From contig JANQMX010000077.1 of assembly GCA_028279885.1 (NCBI GenBank), positions 62,001 through 126,000 of the forward strand: a stretch of DNA of 64,000 nt, written 5' to 3'. Position 1 is the stretch's first letter; every line of letters starts with the position of its first letter. A program made the translations under genes and the position numbers. This stretch comes from Rhodovibrionaceae bacterium. Its GTDB lineage: Bacteria > Pseudomonadota > Alphaproteobacteria > Kiloniellales > DSM-21159. Under the pieces are notes generated by a model. That model was not told the DNA's origin, did no database searches, and worked only from the letters and a program-made list of their open reading frames with translations. Below are positions 44,509-54,238 of the stretch, one piece after another.

Positions 44509-46641
44509 ATGTTCCCATCCCCACGCCCTTACCAGCAAACCCACACCATGAGAAGGCACAAAGCCTCCGCTATGCTTCGCCGTTCGGCCTGCCTTCTGTC
44601 GCCAGCGGCCGTTGCCTTGGCGGCCGGTGTTGCAGTGGCGGCTGAGGACCCAGCATTCGTTCTGCACCTCAAGGCGGAGGAGGTGGGCAATTCCAGTCCG
44701 TCCTTTACGTTTCTGTCGCAGCAGTTGGCGCAGGCGAATCAGGATGACGGCTTGACTCCGCTGTCCGGTGGAGCAGGAGTACCGTTTTACAAAATCGGTG
44801 TAGGCGACACACTGCGTGTGGTGGTTTGGCGCTTTCCCGATCTGTCGACTTCGGCCACGGTGCGGCCGGACGGCTTCGTATCCCTTCCCTTGGTGGAGGA
44901 TCTGCGCGTCGCCGGCTTGACGCCCACCGAGGCAAGCGAGGCCGCGCAAGAACGCCTGACCGAGTTCATCCAAGATCCTCTGGTCACTATCGTGGTGGAC
45001 GGGGCGGTCGGCGCCCTCGATCAACAGATACGCGTGATCGGCGAGGCAGCCCAGCCACGGGCTCTGCCGTGGCGCCGCGGCCTGCGCCTGGCCGACGTCA
45101 TAATATCCGTTGGTGGGCTGGCTCCGAACGCCGACGGCAACAGCGCTGTCCTTGTCCGACAAGACGGCGAGACGACGAGGGAGTTCCCGCTGCGCCTGGA
45201 CGACCTGATCGACCGCGGTGACATGTCGGCCAACCTTATGATGCAGCCGGGCGACGTGATCGTCATTCCAGAGGGATTCTTCTCAGGGGACTGGACGGTT
45301 ACCTATGGCGCGGCGAGCGACATTACTTTTACAGATAATCTCGACCTGGACCCGGACGGCGAGAAGGATGCCGGCGTCATCTTCCGTATCGGCCCGAACA
45401 TCTCGATCGCGGCCGATGCGGCCCGGATCCAAGGGGAGCTGTCGGCGCAGGTCTTCCTGGTCGAAGAATTCTCCGAGTCCCTCGAGACCAGTATTGACGC
45501 CGATGTGGTCGGAACCGCGACGGCAGAACTCGTCGAGCAGAGGGTCTTCGTCGATGCCTCGGCCGCCATCAGCCAGGTGACGACGGACAATGAACGTGCC
45601 GAGTCAGGTTCGGAGGCGAACACTTCGGGTCAGGACTTCGTGCAGGCTTACCGTGTTTCGCCTTATCTCGTGTCGCGCTTGGGGAGCTTCGCAAACAACG
45701 AGCTGCGCTATGAAGGTTCGGCTGTGTTCGTTGACTCAGACGATGCTTCCAACACTATCACGCACCAGCTCTCTTCCAACTTTACCAGCGGGCGCGATTT
45801 CACGTTCCTGGGATGGTCGCTAGGCAGCTCGATTTCCGAAGAGTTCGCGGACGACGAAGACGATATCTCGCGCCGTGATGCCAACTTCTCGCTCTTCTAT
45901 CCCCTGCCGTTCTACCGCAGCCTGACCCTGGAAGGCTCGGTCGGCTATCGCATCCTCGAGAACGAGGGAGATGAAGATGATGATATCGAGGGTATCACCT
46001 GGCGGACCGGATTCAGCTGGATTCCAAACCGCCGTTTCCAGAGTACAGCCGGGGTCGGCAGCGACGCGGAAACCATCGTCTTCGACGCTGACATCCGGTA
46101 TGAAGCCACCCCGCGGCTGACCTTGACTGCGAGCTACGTGGAAGAAACCACCACGCAGCAAGATCGGATCGCCAACAACCTCCCGACGACGGATCAGGGG
46201 ATCGATGGCTTCAACGAATCGCCGAATAACTTCTCGATCGATGACGGCGTAACGCGCACTCGAACGATCAGTGCCGGCGCCAATTGGCAGAGGCGCAACG
46301 TCACAACGTCTTTGAATCTTGCCTACGAGGAGGAAAGCGAAGACATCAGCGATCTTGATAACGCTGATGAAGAGAGTTTCATCGTAGACGCGAATGTCAA
46401 TGTCGGCTTGGCGCGGGACTGGACGTTCGTTGGGAACTTTCGGGGAAACTGGACAGAGCGCAGCGAGTCGGATGATGACGACACCGAAGTCGAGATCTTT
46501 CCGAGCCTCCAGCTACAGTATCAGCTGGCACCAAATATCAGCACGAATCTGACGTACACCTACTCTCGCCGCTTTGCCGACGACGAGGACGACGAGTATA
46601 CGGAAAACGCAGTCACCCTGGGCGGAAGCATCCGCTTTTAG
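44509..46641 (+). CDS. Polysaccharide export protein fused to outer-membrane beta-barrel
   Basis: A 710-residue envelope protein combining two proteins that are separate in most exosortase loci. A signal peptide ends near VAVAAED (about 46) with no lipobox Cys. Residues about 90-165 are a Wza-like poly-export domain (YKIGVGDTLRVVVWRFPDL) and about 165-255 an SLBB domain (QIRVIGEAAQPRALPWRRG). From about 260 to the end runs a series of amphipathic strands with acidic loops closing in GGSIRF, a terminal Phe that marks BAM-inserted barrels. The barrel part resembles the TIGR03016-type PEP-CTERM-associated protein and the front the TIGR03027-type exporter. Alternative starts are ATG 44548 and 44572. 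Confidence 0.85.
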   Translation: MFPSPRPYQQTHTMRRHKASAMLRRSACLLSPAAVALAAGVAVAAEDPAFVLHLKAEEVGNSSPSFTFLSQQLAQANQDDGLTPLSGGAGVPFYKIGVGDTLRVVVWRFPDLSTSATVRPDGFVSLPLVEDLRVAGLTPTEASEAAQERLTEFIQDPLVTIVVDGAVGALDQQIRVIGEAAQPRALPWRRGLRLADVIISVGGLAPNADGNSAVLVRQDGETTREFPLRLDDLIDRGDMSANLMMQPGDVIVIPEGFFSGDWTVTYGAASDITFTDNLDLDPDGEKDAGVIFRIGPNISIAADAARIQGELSAQVFLVEEFSESLETSIDADVVGTATAELVEQRVFVDASAAISQVTTDNERAESGSEANTSGQDFVQAYRVSPYLVSRLGSFANNELRYEGSAVFVDSDDASNTITHQLSSNFTSGRDFTFLGWSLGSSISEEFADDEDDISRRDANFSLFYPLPFYRSLTLEGSVGYRILENEGDEDDDIEGITWRTGFSWIPNRRFQSTAGVGSDAETIVFDADIRYEATPRLTLTASYVEETTTQQDRIANNLPTTDQGIDGFNESPNNFSIDDGVTRTRTISAGANWQRRNVTTSLNLAYEEESEDISDLDNADEESFIVDANVNVGLARDWTFVGNFRGNWTERSESDDDDTEVEIFPSLQLQYQLAPNISTNLTYTYSRRFADDEDDEYTENAVTLGGSIRF

Positions 46642-46665
46642 CCGGCTGTCCCACCCCCCGGTCCC

Positions 46666-47835
46666 CTAAGAGCTTTTTGCTGCGCGACGAAACACGGCGA
46701 GCTGACCTTCAACCACCTCGTCCCAGCTGAAGCCTTCGGCAACGGCTCGGGTGTCGGCGCGGGCAGGCGGGTTGGAGAGCAAGTCCTTCAGCGTCTCTAC
46801 GATGGCCTCGACGCTGCGCTGCGCGATGATCCGCCCGGCTGCCGGTTCGGTGATGAGCTCTGCTGTTCCCGAAACCGGGGTCGCGGCCACTGGGGTGCCG
46901 CAGGCCATGCTCTCCAGTAGGACATTGGCCCAGCCCTCCCGGCTCGATGCGAGAACAAGCGCATCGGCTGCGCTGTAATAGGTCTTGAGCTCTGCCTGTG
47001 GAACCTGGCCGACAAGGCGCACGCGGTCCGTAAGGCGCAGGCTCGCGATAAGATTTTCCAGATCGCCTCGCAGCGGACCGCCGCCGACGATTGCCAAGTG
47101 CAGACCGGGGAGGTGCTGCATGGCGCGAATCACGAGGTCGTGGCCCTTGAGCGAGACGAGATTGCCGACACAGAGGATCAACGGCCCGGCAAGGCCGAGT
47201 GACTGGCGGCAGGCTTCGCGGTCGAGCGGTTGGAAACGTTCCAAGTCGACGCCGTTGCGCAAGACTGTCACCTTCGTCTGCGGGACGCCAAGCGAAACCA
47301 GTCGGTCCTTCAAGGCCTGGCTAACGGTCACCAGTTCGGCCGCTTGGCGGGCTGCCGCGAGGATCATCGCGCGCGGACGGGGATAGTCAGGAATGACGTT
47401 GAGATCTGTGCCGCGGCCCGTGATGACGAGCGGCAGCTCCAGGCGCTTGGCCAGCATGGCAGCGGCCGCGCCGTCCGGATAAAAGTAGTGGGCATCGATC
47501 AAATCGAAGCTCTGCTCCGCACAGAGCCGCATCACCGTCTGAAGCGCGCCGCGATACATCAGCCTGGGCGTCAGCGACATGCCGACCTTGGGAATGACGA
47601 AGTAGCGCGGATGCTCTATCCGCAAACCGTCTCTCACTTCGGATGCCGGTGCCTGCGCGAACTTAGCATAGCTGCCGAAGCGAGGGGAGGAAAACGGGAA
47701 CCAGGGAACCGGCGCCACGACGTGGGCCTGCAAATCGGACCGCCGCATTGTCTGCCTGAGCCGCGTTTCGACGAAGAGGCCGAGGTTCGGCTGAGCTGCG
47801 TTCGGAAAGAGGCTGGAAAACAGCAGGATTTTCAT
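46666..47835 (-). CDS. GT4-family glycosyltransferase
   Basis: A 389-residue retaining GT-B enzyme. MKILLFSSLFPNAAQPNLG opens the fold, DLIDAHYFYPDGAAA and VTVLRNGVDLERFQPLD are typical central motifs, and LASSREGWANVLLESMACG is the EX7E donor site near 300. It overlaps the preceding glycosyltransferase gene by 4 bases (ATGA) and is the last gene of the minus-strand exosortase operon, ending 24 bases from the converging export gene. Confidence 0.92.
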   Translation of the reverse strand: MKILLFSSLFPNAAQPNLGLFVETRLRQTMRRSDLQAHVVAPVPWFPFSSPRFGSYAKFAQAPASEVRDGLRIEHPRYFVIPKVGMSLTPRLMYRGALQTVMRLCAEQSFDLIDAHYFYPDGAAAAMLAKRLELPLVITGRGTDLNVIPDYPRPRAMILAAARQAAELVTVSQALKDRLVSLGVPQTKVTVLRNGVDLERFQPLDREACRQSLGLAGPLILCVGNLVSLKGHDLVIRAMQHLPGLHLAIVGGGPLRGDLENLIASLRLTDRVRLVGQVPQAELKTYYSAADALVLASSREGWANVLLESMACGTPVAATPVSGTAELITEPAAGRIIAQRSVEAIVETLKDLLSNPPARADTRAVAEGFSWDEVVEGQLAVFRRAAKSS

Positions 47836-49007
47836 TCCGTTCTCGGGATCTTCTGCGGCAATGTCTTACCGAGAAAGAGCGCTTCGTAGGCTGCCACCAT
47901 GTCTTGGAGATCGTAGTTGCGTTCGGCCTGTCGGCGGTTGGCTGCCCCGAGCGTGCGGCGAAGCTCTGCATCGCTAAGCAAGCGATCGAGCGTAGCCGTG
48001 AAGGCTGCTTCCTCGTCCCGCGGCACCACCAGGGCGCGGTTCTCCTCCGATAGAATGCGGGCGACGTCGCCGACATTGACGGCGGCTACGGAACAGGCTG
48101 AAGCCATGGCCTGCAACAGGGCGTTTGGCATTTGCTCGGTATCGGAGGTCAAGCAGAAGACGTCCAAGAGGGGCATGAAGGCAGCGACATCCTCGACGTG
48201 TCCGAGGAACCGGGTCTGCGAGGCGATCCCCAGATCCGCTGCGAGCGCCTCGAGTGTGGGGCGTTCCGCGCCCTCGCCGGCGATGAGCAGAGTGCAGCGG
48301 TCCTCACGCAGCAGCGGAGCAGCGGCCCGCAGCAGGCGGTCGAGGGCCTTTTCCTTGCGCAGCGGCGAAACGGTGCCGACAAGGGGACGGGGATCGTCTC
48401 CAAACTTGGCAAGCATGTCGGGCTTTCCGGCATCGGGACGATAGCGCGCCAGGTTCACGCCGTTTGGAAGCAGCAGGATCTTGTTCGGATCGACGTGCCA
48501 CTGCTCCGTGGCAATGCCGACCAGGAGGTGGGAAGGCACAACAAGGCGTTCGCTTCCGCCCAGCGCCAGCCGCCGGAACAGGCAGCGCCGAGGCAGCTGG
48601 CGGTCGGCTTCTTCAGGCCCGAAGCCGCTTTCAAAATGAATATGCCGCAGTCCACGCCGCAAGCGGCTGCTGAGTGCCCACTCGATGGCGCCCCAGTTGT
48701 AGGTCAGCAGTGCATCGGGCTGTGCCGCCTTCAGCCAGCGCGCGACGGTGGGCAGCAAGCCGGGAAGGCGGCCGGTCGGGGGCTGAGGAAAGTGGACATC
48801 GACGCCCTCCGCGATCCGGGACTTGGCATCGATCCGTCCGTTGAGAGACAGAATGCTGTGGCGGTAGGGCCCGTCCAGGCGGGAGATCACGTCGGCGATA
48901 CGGATGGGTACGCCGCCATAGGCGAATGTCGGGAAGACATGGACGAAGTGGCGAGACCGTTGCGGCGCTGCTGGGGCCTCTTTTGCTGCCGCCTGGGCTA
49001 GAGCCAT
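47832..49007 (-). CDS. GT4-family glycosyltransferase
   Basis: A 391-residue GT-B enzyme. HFVHVFPTFAYGGVPIRIAD carries the Gly-rich start of the acceptor domain. ILLLPNGVNLARYRPDAG and LVGTVSPLRKEKALDRLL mark the inter-domain region, and LTSDTEQMPNALLQAMASAC is the donor site, with Gln in place of the first Glu environment. ATG 49007 is chosen because the longer frame would run into the sugar transferase gene at 49040 and lacks homology-like sequence. It is co-translated with the next GT. Confidence 0.9.
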   Translation of the reverse strand: MALAQAAAKEAPAAPQRSRHFVHVFPTFAYGGVPIRIADVISRLDGPYRHSILSLNGRIDAKSRIAEGVDVHFPQPPTGRLPGLLPTVARWLKAAQPDALLTYNWGAIEWALSSRLRRGLRHIHFESGFGPEEADRQLPRRCLFRRLALGGSERLVVPSHLLVGIATEQWHVDPNKILLLPNGVNLARYRPDAGKPDMLAKFGDDPRPLVGTVSPLRKEKALDRLLRAAAPLLREDRCTLLIAGEGAERPTLEALAADLGIASQTRFLGHVEDVAAFMPLLDVFCLTSDTEQMPNALLQAMASACSVAAVNVGDVARILSEENRALVVPRDEEAAFTATLDRLLSDAELRRTLGAANRRQAERNYDLQDMVAAYEALFLGKTLPQKIPRTE

Positions 49008-49039
49008 AGCCGATTGTAGCCCTGGACCCGCACCGGCGA

Positions 49040-50419
49040 CTACCTGGCCCCTTGGAAGAAAACCACCACACGGAGGGTCTGAATGATGATCAGCAAGTCG
49101 AGAATGATGTTCACGTTGCGAATATAATAGAGATCGTACTCCAATTTCCTGCGCGCGTCTTCCGCCGACGCCCCATAAGAGAAATTGAGCTGCGCCCAAC
49201 CGGTAATGCCCGGTTTGACGCGATGCCTGTCGTTGTAGAAGGGGATTGAACTCGCCAGTTGATCGACGAAAAACGGTCGCTCCGGCCTTGGGCCGACGAA
49301 GCTCATGTCGCCGTAAAGCACGTTCAAGATCTGCGGCAGTTCATCGATGCGGGTCTTGCGCATGAAGTTGCCGAGGAAGGTGACGCGCGGGTCGTTCTGG
49401 CCCGCCCAGCGGGGGACGCCGTCACGCTCCGCATCGGCGCGCATGGAGCGGAACTTGATCAGCATGTAGGGGCGCCCGTTCAGTCCGACCCGCTCCTGCC
49501 GATAGAAGACGGCGCCGCCGCCCTCGATGGCAATGGCCAGCGCCGCGGCGATGAAGATCGGCGATAGCAAGATCAAGCCGAGCAGGCTGACGATGATATC
49601 GAAGCCGCGCTTGATGCCGCGTTGCATGCTGCTGAGGCCGAAGCCACTCGAATAGAGGAACCAGCTCGGACGCACGGCCTCCAGATCGACACGGCCCGTG
49701 ACGCGCTCGGAGAAGGTCTGATAGTCGGAAATGCGAACGCCGCGGAAGCGCGCCTCGATCAGCTCGTCGAGCGGCAGGTTGCCGCGACGGTCCTGAACCG
49801 CAACGACGATTTCGTCGATCTCGGTGTTGCGCAGGAAGTCCTTCACCTCGCCAGGTGAAGCAAGAACGGGGCTGGCGTGCACCTTCACGTCTTCTTCGCC
49901 GCATTTCAGATAGCCGACGATTGCAAAACGGCTAATGACACTGCCGTGCTCCAGCTCGTGCAGGCGACGTGCCGCATCGCCGACGCCCAACACCAGGATC
50001 CGATGCTTGAGCCAACCGTCTTCGGCGTGATGCAGGAAGATGTTGCGGATGGTCAGGATGATGGGCGCGGAGACTACGGTGGCACCTGCAAAGGCCCAGG
50101 CAGAGACAGTCGGGGTCAGCAGTACGTAGCCGAGCACGAGGAAGGCGAGGCAGGAGACGAAATAGGCGGCGGCCGCACGTACCAGCACTTCGGCAAAGCC
50201 GGAGGCGAATTCCCAGTTGTAGAAGCCGAAAGCGAAGAGTGAGGTGACGAAGATCAGCGCTGCCGAGCAGGAGCGGTAGATTATGGTCTGTTCGTCGCCG
50301 GCGAAGGTCAGGGCACCGTTACGTACCAGCATTTCCGCCATGCAGATGACGGTGATCAGGATCACGGCTTCCAAAGCGGCAAGAAAGACAAACGGGAGCT
50401 TATGGGAGGTCCGAAGCAT
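49040..50419 (-). CDS. Exosortase-associated priming sugar transferase (EpsB type)
   Basis: A 459-residue membrane enzyme that starts repeat-unit synthesis by placing a sugar-1-phosphate on undecaprenyl phosphate. Four membrane helices lie in residues 8-125, then a Rossmann-like CoA-binding-type domain (RILVLGVGDAARRLHELE). A fifth helix, LGLILLSPIFIAAALAIAI, precedes the catalytic bacterial sugar transferase domain, with YRQERVGLNGRPYMLIKFRS, KTRIDELPQILNVLYGDMS and FVGPRPERP. It corresponds to the TIGR03013 type. It lies 32 bases upstream of the GT4 gene and about 140 bases after the amidotransferase gene. Confidence 0.94.
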   Translation of the reverse strand: MLRTSHKLPFVFLAALEAVILITVICMAEMLVRNGALTFAGDEQTIIYRSCSAALIFVTSLFAFGFYNWEFASGFAEVLVRAAAAYFVSCLAFLVLGYVLLTPTVSAWAFAGATVVSAPIILTIRNIFLHHAEDGWLKHRILVLGVGDAARRLHELEHGSVISRFAIVGYLKCGEEDVKVHASPVLASPGEVKDFLRNTEIDEIVVAVQDRRGNLPLDELIEARFRGVRISDYQTFSERVTGRVDLEAVRPSWFLYSSGFGLSSMQRGIKRGFDIIVSLLGLILLSPIFIAAALAIAIEGGGAVFYRQERVGLNGRPYMLIKFRSMRADAERDGVPRWAGQNDPRVTFLGNFMRKTRIDELPQILNVLYGDMSFVGPRPERPFFVDQLASSIPFYNDRHRVKPGITGWAQLNFSYGASAEDARRKLEYDLYYIRNVNIILDLLIIIQTLRVVVFFQGAR

Positions 50420-50558
50420 AGAGAGTATCCGCCCTTGCCGTACGCCTGTGCCTTGTTCGCCGCCGCAGATGACCGGTAGCAGGCCCGACCGGTTGTGCCA
50501 GCTAAGCCTCCGATGATCTTTTGAATCTGGGCAGTTTATACGAAAAAGGGCTTAACGA

Positions 50559-52469
50559 CTAAGCTGCGCGTGCGGCTTGCTGTTGATGGCGTTTTAAGAA
50601 GCCGTCGAACATGAGCAAAGCCCAAATCGTCGGACCATGCTCTCGAATACCGCTTTGATGCTGATCGACCAAGCGGGAAATCTCTGCCATGTCGAAATAG
50701 CCCGTCTCCGCCAACGCGCCTTCGCTGATGATGCGCTTCACCCGGTCGCGCAACTCGTGGCGGAACCAGTGGGACAGCGGCACGGCAAAGCCCTGCTTCG
50801 GCCGGTAGAGGATATCATCCGATACAAGTGGCTCCAGCGCCTTCTTGAAGATGTACTTGCCTTCGCGGCCGCGCAGCTTCCAGCTCGGCGGCAGGCCGTT
50901 TGCCCACTCGACGAACTTATGGTCGAGCAGCGGTACACGCACCTCCAGCGAGTGCGCCATGCTGGCGCGGTCCACCTTGGTGAGGATGTCGCCGGGCAGG
51001 TAGGTCTTCATATCGACGTACTGCGCCTTGCTGAGGTGATGGTCCGTCGGGGCTTCGTCCATTAGAGACTGGATGAGACTCTCCGCCTGGTAGCCCTGCA
51101 GCTCCCGGCGCAGGCGCGGGGAGTAGAGGCGCATGCGTGGTGCGGAGGGCAGGATGGAGAGACTGTAGAAGTAGCCATCGGCGCTGCTGCGGCCGAGCGC
51201 TTGCAGGGTCGCCTTGGCCCGGAGCGGCTTCGGTGCCCAATCCAGCTTGGGGTAGAGCGCGCCTAGGGTGTTGAACAAGGGGCCACGCAGGCTCTGGGAC
51301 ATGCGCTGCCGCACCAGCTCCTCGTAGTGGTACCAGCGATAGCGGCGATAACCGGCGAAGACCTCGTCGCCGCCGTCACCAGAGAGGGCGACGGTCACGT
51401 TTTCGCGGGCAATCTGGCAAACGCGGTAGGTCGGCATGGCCGAGCTGTCAGCATAGGGCTCATCATAGACGTCGATCAGGCGATCGATCAGCTCGAAGTC
51501 GTCGGGCGCCACTTCGCGGGTGTGATGCCGGGTGCCGTACTGCTTGGCGACCTGTTCTGCGAAGCGCGACTCGTCGTAGTCGGAGCGGCCGAAGGAGATC
51601 GAGCAGGTGTCGACAGGGTCGTCCAGGCAACCGGCCATGGCGGCCACCACGCCGCTCGAGTCGACCCCGCCGGAGAGGAAGGCGCCCAACGGCACATCGG
51701 CGATCAGGCGGATGGAGACGGCTTCCTCCATCCGCTCACGCAGCTCTTCGCACACCTCGGCCTCGGAGCCGGGGATCTGTGTCTCGAAGGTGGGCTGCCA
51801 ATAGCACTGTGGCTTCGGCAAGGATTCGCCGCGTCGGACCTTGAGGAAATGTCCGGGCTCAAGCTTGCGGACCTGCTTGAAGATGCAGCGGGGGTCGGGA
51901 ATGTAGCCGAAGGCGAAGTAGTCCTCGATCGCCTGCGGGTCGATCTCCTGCGACAGCTGCGGGTGAACCAGCAGCGACTTGAGCTCGGAGCCGAAAATCA
52001 GCGTGTCGTTGGGCAGCAGCGCATAGTGGAGAGGCTTGATGCCGAGGCGGTCACGAGCGAGGAACAGCGTCTCCTGATTGCTGTCCCAAAGGGCGAAGGC
52101 GAACATACCGCGGAAGCGCGACAGGCAGTCGACGCCCCACTCTTCCCAGGCGTGGACCACGACCTCGGTGTCGCAGCGGGTTCTGAACTGGTGGCCGAGT
52201 GCCTCCAGCTCCCGCGACAGTTCCTGGAAGTTATAGATCTCGCCATTGTAGACCACCACCACACTGTGGTCTTCGTTGAACAGCGGCTGTTGACCTGATG
52301 AAAGGTCGATGATCGAAAGCCGGCGATGGCCAAGACCAACGCCGGGTGCACGATAGAGGCCGCCGGCATCCGGGCCGCGATGCAGCTGGCTTTCGTTCAT
52401 GCGGGCGAGGAGGGATTCGTCGACCTCGTTCCGCCCGCGCAGCTCGAATAGTCCTGTCAGGCCGCACAT
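50559..52469 (-). CDS. Exosortase A-associated amidotransferase 1
   Basis: A 636-residue asparagine-synthase-type amidotransferase of the TIGR03108 type. Unlike the two paralogues at 15078 and 18810 it keeps the glutaminase nucleophile (MCGLTGLF, Cys2) along with NGEIYNFQEL and the ATP loop FLSGGVDSSGVVAAMAG near 263. LSGDGGDEVFAGYRRYRWY completes the synthetase site. It probably transfers glutamine nitrogen to a uronic acid or acyl carboxylate of the polysaccharide precursor. It starts 3 bases after the stop of the exosortase gene. Confidence 0.95.
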   Translation of the reverse strand: MCGLTGLFELRGRNEVDESLLARMNESQLHRGPDAGGLYRAPGVGLGHRRLSIIDLSSGQQPLFNEDHSVVVVYNGEIYNFQELSRELEALGHQFRTRCDTEVVVHAWEEWGVDCLSRFRGMFAFALWDSNQETLFLARDRLGIKPLHYALLPNDTLIFGSELKSLLVHPQLSQEIDPQAIEDYFAFGYIPDPRCIFKQVRKLEPGHFLKVRRGESLPKPQCYWQPTFETQIPGSEAEVCEELRERMEEAVSIRLIADVPLGAFLSGGVDSSGVVAAMAGCLDDPVDTCSISFGRSDYDESRFAEQVAKQYGTRHHTREVAPDDFELIDRLIDVYDEPYADSSAMPTYRVCQIARENVTVALSGDGGDEVFAGYRRYRWYHYEELVRQRMSQSLRGPLFNTLGALYPKLDWAPKPLRAKATLQALGRSSADGYFYSLSILPSAPRMRLYSPRLRRELQGYQAESLIQSLMDEAPTDHHLSKAQYVDMKTYLPGDILTKVDRASMAHSLEVRVPLLDHKFVEWANGLPPSWKLRGREGKYIFKKALEPLVSDDILYRPKQGFAVPLSHWFRHELRDRVKRIISEGALAETGYFDMAEISRLVDQHQSGIREHGPTIWALLMFDGFLKRHQQQAARAA

Positions 52470-52472
52470 GTC

Positions 52473-54179
52473 TCAGTTCCCTTTATCGGCAAGGCGCTGG
52501 GTCGTTCGCTCGCGGGCGGCGAAGTCAGCCAGGGTTTCGTCAAGAGCATCACCCATCCGCAGCTCCGACAGAAAGCTTGAGAGCCGCGCGCTGGCCTCGG
52601 CTGTCGTCCCGTCGCCAATCGGGGTGGAAACGGCAATGACCGAGGCAGGAGAGTAGCCGTTCACCAGCTTGGCTTTGACTTTCAACAGCTTGGCAAAGCG
52701 CGGATCGGCCGTTTGCTCGCCATCGACTCGGTAGAAGTACCATATCAAGCGCTCATGCTGACCGCGCTTGATCTTCAGTGCCACCAACCCCTGCTCTCGA
52801 TCCTCGAAGAGAGCTCTGTCCTTGGCAACACCGACGATGTCCCATCTCCGCCCGCCGATCATGTGGTTTTCGAAGTTGATCAGTTCGGCCTCCGGCCGCT
52901 CCCAGGCATAGCTGGCAACGAAGAGGTCGACGGCGCCCTCGGCGCTCTCGAAGCGTGTCAAGAGCGAGGCGTCGGCGTTGGGATAGATGCCGCTCCACTC
53001 GCTGGCATCGGCGCTGCCTTGCTGCCAGCTCCTGCCGACCTCGGGCAGCGGAATCTGAAGCGACGCAACGGGGGCCGCAGGTGGGCCGGATATTGCGTTG
53101 GACACAGGAAGCACGATCGCCAGCAAGAGCGAGGCAGCCAAAGGAGCAGCGCTGCGAAGCGGGCTCCGGTGCGGGGTTGCCGGCGCGGGCTGTGCTTCGG
53201 GAAGAGGCGCTGGCGGCTCGCGGAAACGAAAGGCGATGGCGATCAGCGCCAGGGTGACCACAGCGAAGAAAACCCAGCCGTAGAGGATGTGATCGACGCC
53301 GACGGCGATCTCGAAATCGCTGACGTAGGCGATCGTGAGGATGAGGTAGGCGCGAATCACGTTGGCAATGATTGGGATCACCAAAGAGAGCACGAGGATC
53401 AGCGCCTTGCGCCAGCGGCTGACGAAAAGCAGGTCCTGCACCAGCAGGCCAAGCGCGAAGGTGGCGATCAAATAGCGAACGCCTGAGCAGGCCTCGGCAA
53501 CGAGAAAGCTGCCGCCCGGAATGTCGATATAGAGTCCGTCGATGAACACCGGGATGCCGGATGCTCGTGCCAGCATCACCGTGTACTCGGCGGTCAAGTC
53601 CTGTAGCGGCAGGACTGCAAACTCGCCGAAAGGCACCATGAGGAAGAGATAAAGGGCAGGGAAGAGCATCGCCTTGTAGCAGCGCCAGCCGAGGCCGGCG
53701 AGGAGGATGCCCTGTAGCATGACGACGAAGGCGAAGTGAGCGACGAGTTGAACGCCGGCTTCTTTACCCAACCACCAGGCGGCCGCGCCGAGGCCGATCA
53801 CCCCAAGCCCAAGCCAGCTCCCCTCCGGAGCCTTGTCCTGCTGCCTGGGATAACGCAACCAAGCGAGGTAACAGGCGATGGGTAGAATCAGAAAGCCATG
53901 GTTGAAGGTCTCGGAACGGGCCCAGACTTCGACCATGGAGAAGGCAGTCTTCCAGTAGGCCAGGGTGACGATGGTGATGCCAAACGCAATCTGCCAGCCG
54001 GCTAGCCGCCAAGCGGCGCTCGTGCGTCTCTTCTCCGGCGACGACAGCGTTTCGCCGCTCGGGACGCGCTCGACAGGCTCTGTCTGCCCCGCGTGCGCGG
54101 CGGGACTCTGTTCCGACTGCGTGACCACCCCAACTCTCCCGCTTTCGCCCTGCCTGACCCGCGGTGCGGATTCAAGCAC
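52473..54179 (-). CDS. xrtA: Exosortase A (XrtA/EpsH) fused to EpsI domain
   Basis: A 568-residue protein. Residues about 60-330 are the eight-helix exosortase, a cysteine membrane transpeptidase that cuts PEP-CTERM tails. The putative triad is Cys231 in VAEACSGVRYL, Arg276 in ANVIRAYLI and His297 in GVDHILYGW. Residues about 365-555 are an EpsI domain, a fusion seen in many exosortase A proteins. The first 55 residues are polar and poorly conserved, and a GTG at 54128 behind GGGAGAG is an alternative start. It is transcribed with FemAB upstream and the amidotransferase downstream. Confidence 0.95.
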   Translation of the reverse strand: MLESAPRVRQGESGRVGVVTQSEQSPAAHAGQTEPVERVPSGETLSSPEKRRTSAAWRLAGWQIAFGITIVTLAYWKTAFSMVEVWARSETFNHGFLILPIACYLAWLRYPRQQDKAPEGSWLGLGVIGLGAAAWWLGKEAGVQLVAHFAFVVMLQGILLAGLGWRCYKAMLFPALYLFLMVPFGEFAVLPLQDLTAEYTVMLARASGIPVFIDGLYIDIPGGSFLVAEACSGVRYLIATFALGLLVQDLLFVSRWRKALILVLSLVIPIIANVIRAYLILTIAYVSDFEIAVGVDHILYGWVFFAVVTLALIAIAFRFREPPAPLPEAQPAPATPHRSPLRSAAPLAASLLLAIVLPVSNAISGPPAAPVASLQIPLPEVGRSWQQGSADASEWSGIYPNADASLLTRFESAEGAVDLFVASYAWERPEAELINFENHMIGGRRWDIVGVAKDRALFEDREQGLVALKIKRGQHERLIWYFYRVDGEQTADPRFAKLLKVKAKLVNGYSPASVIAVSTPIGDGTTAEASARLSSFLSELRMGDALDETLADFAARERTTQRLADKGN

Positions 54180-54238
54180 CTGGCGAAGCTATCCCCTTAG
54201 CAGAAAGCCTTAAACGAATTCTTGGCAGTTGGACAAGC

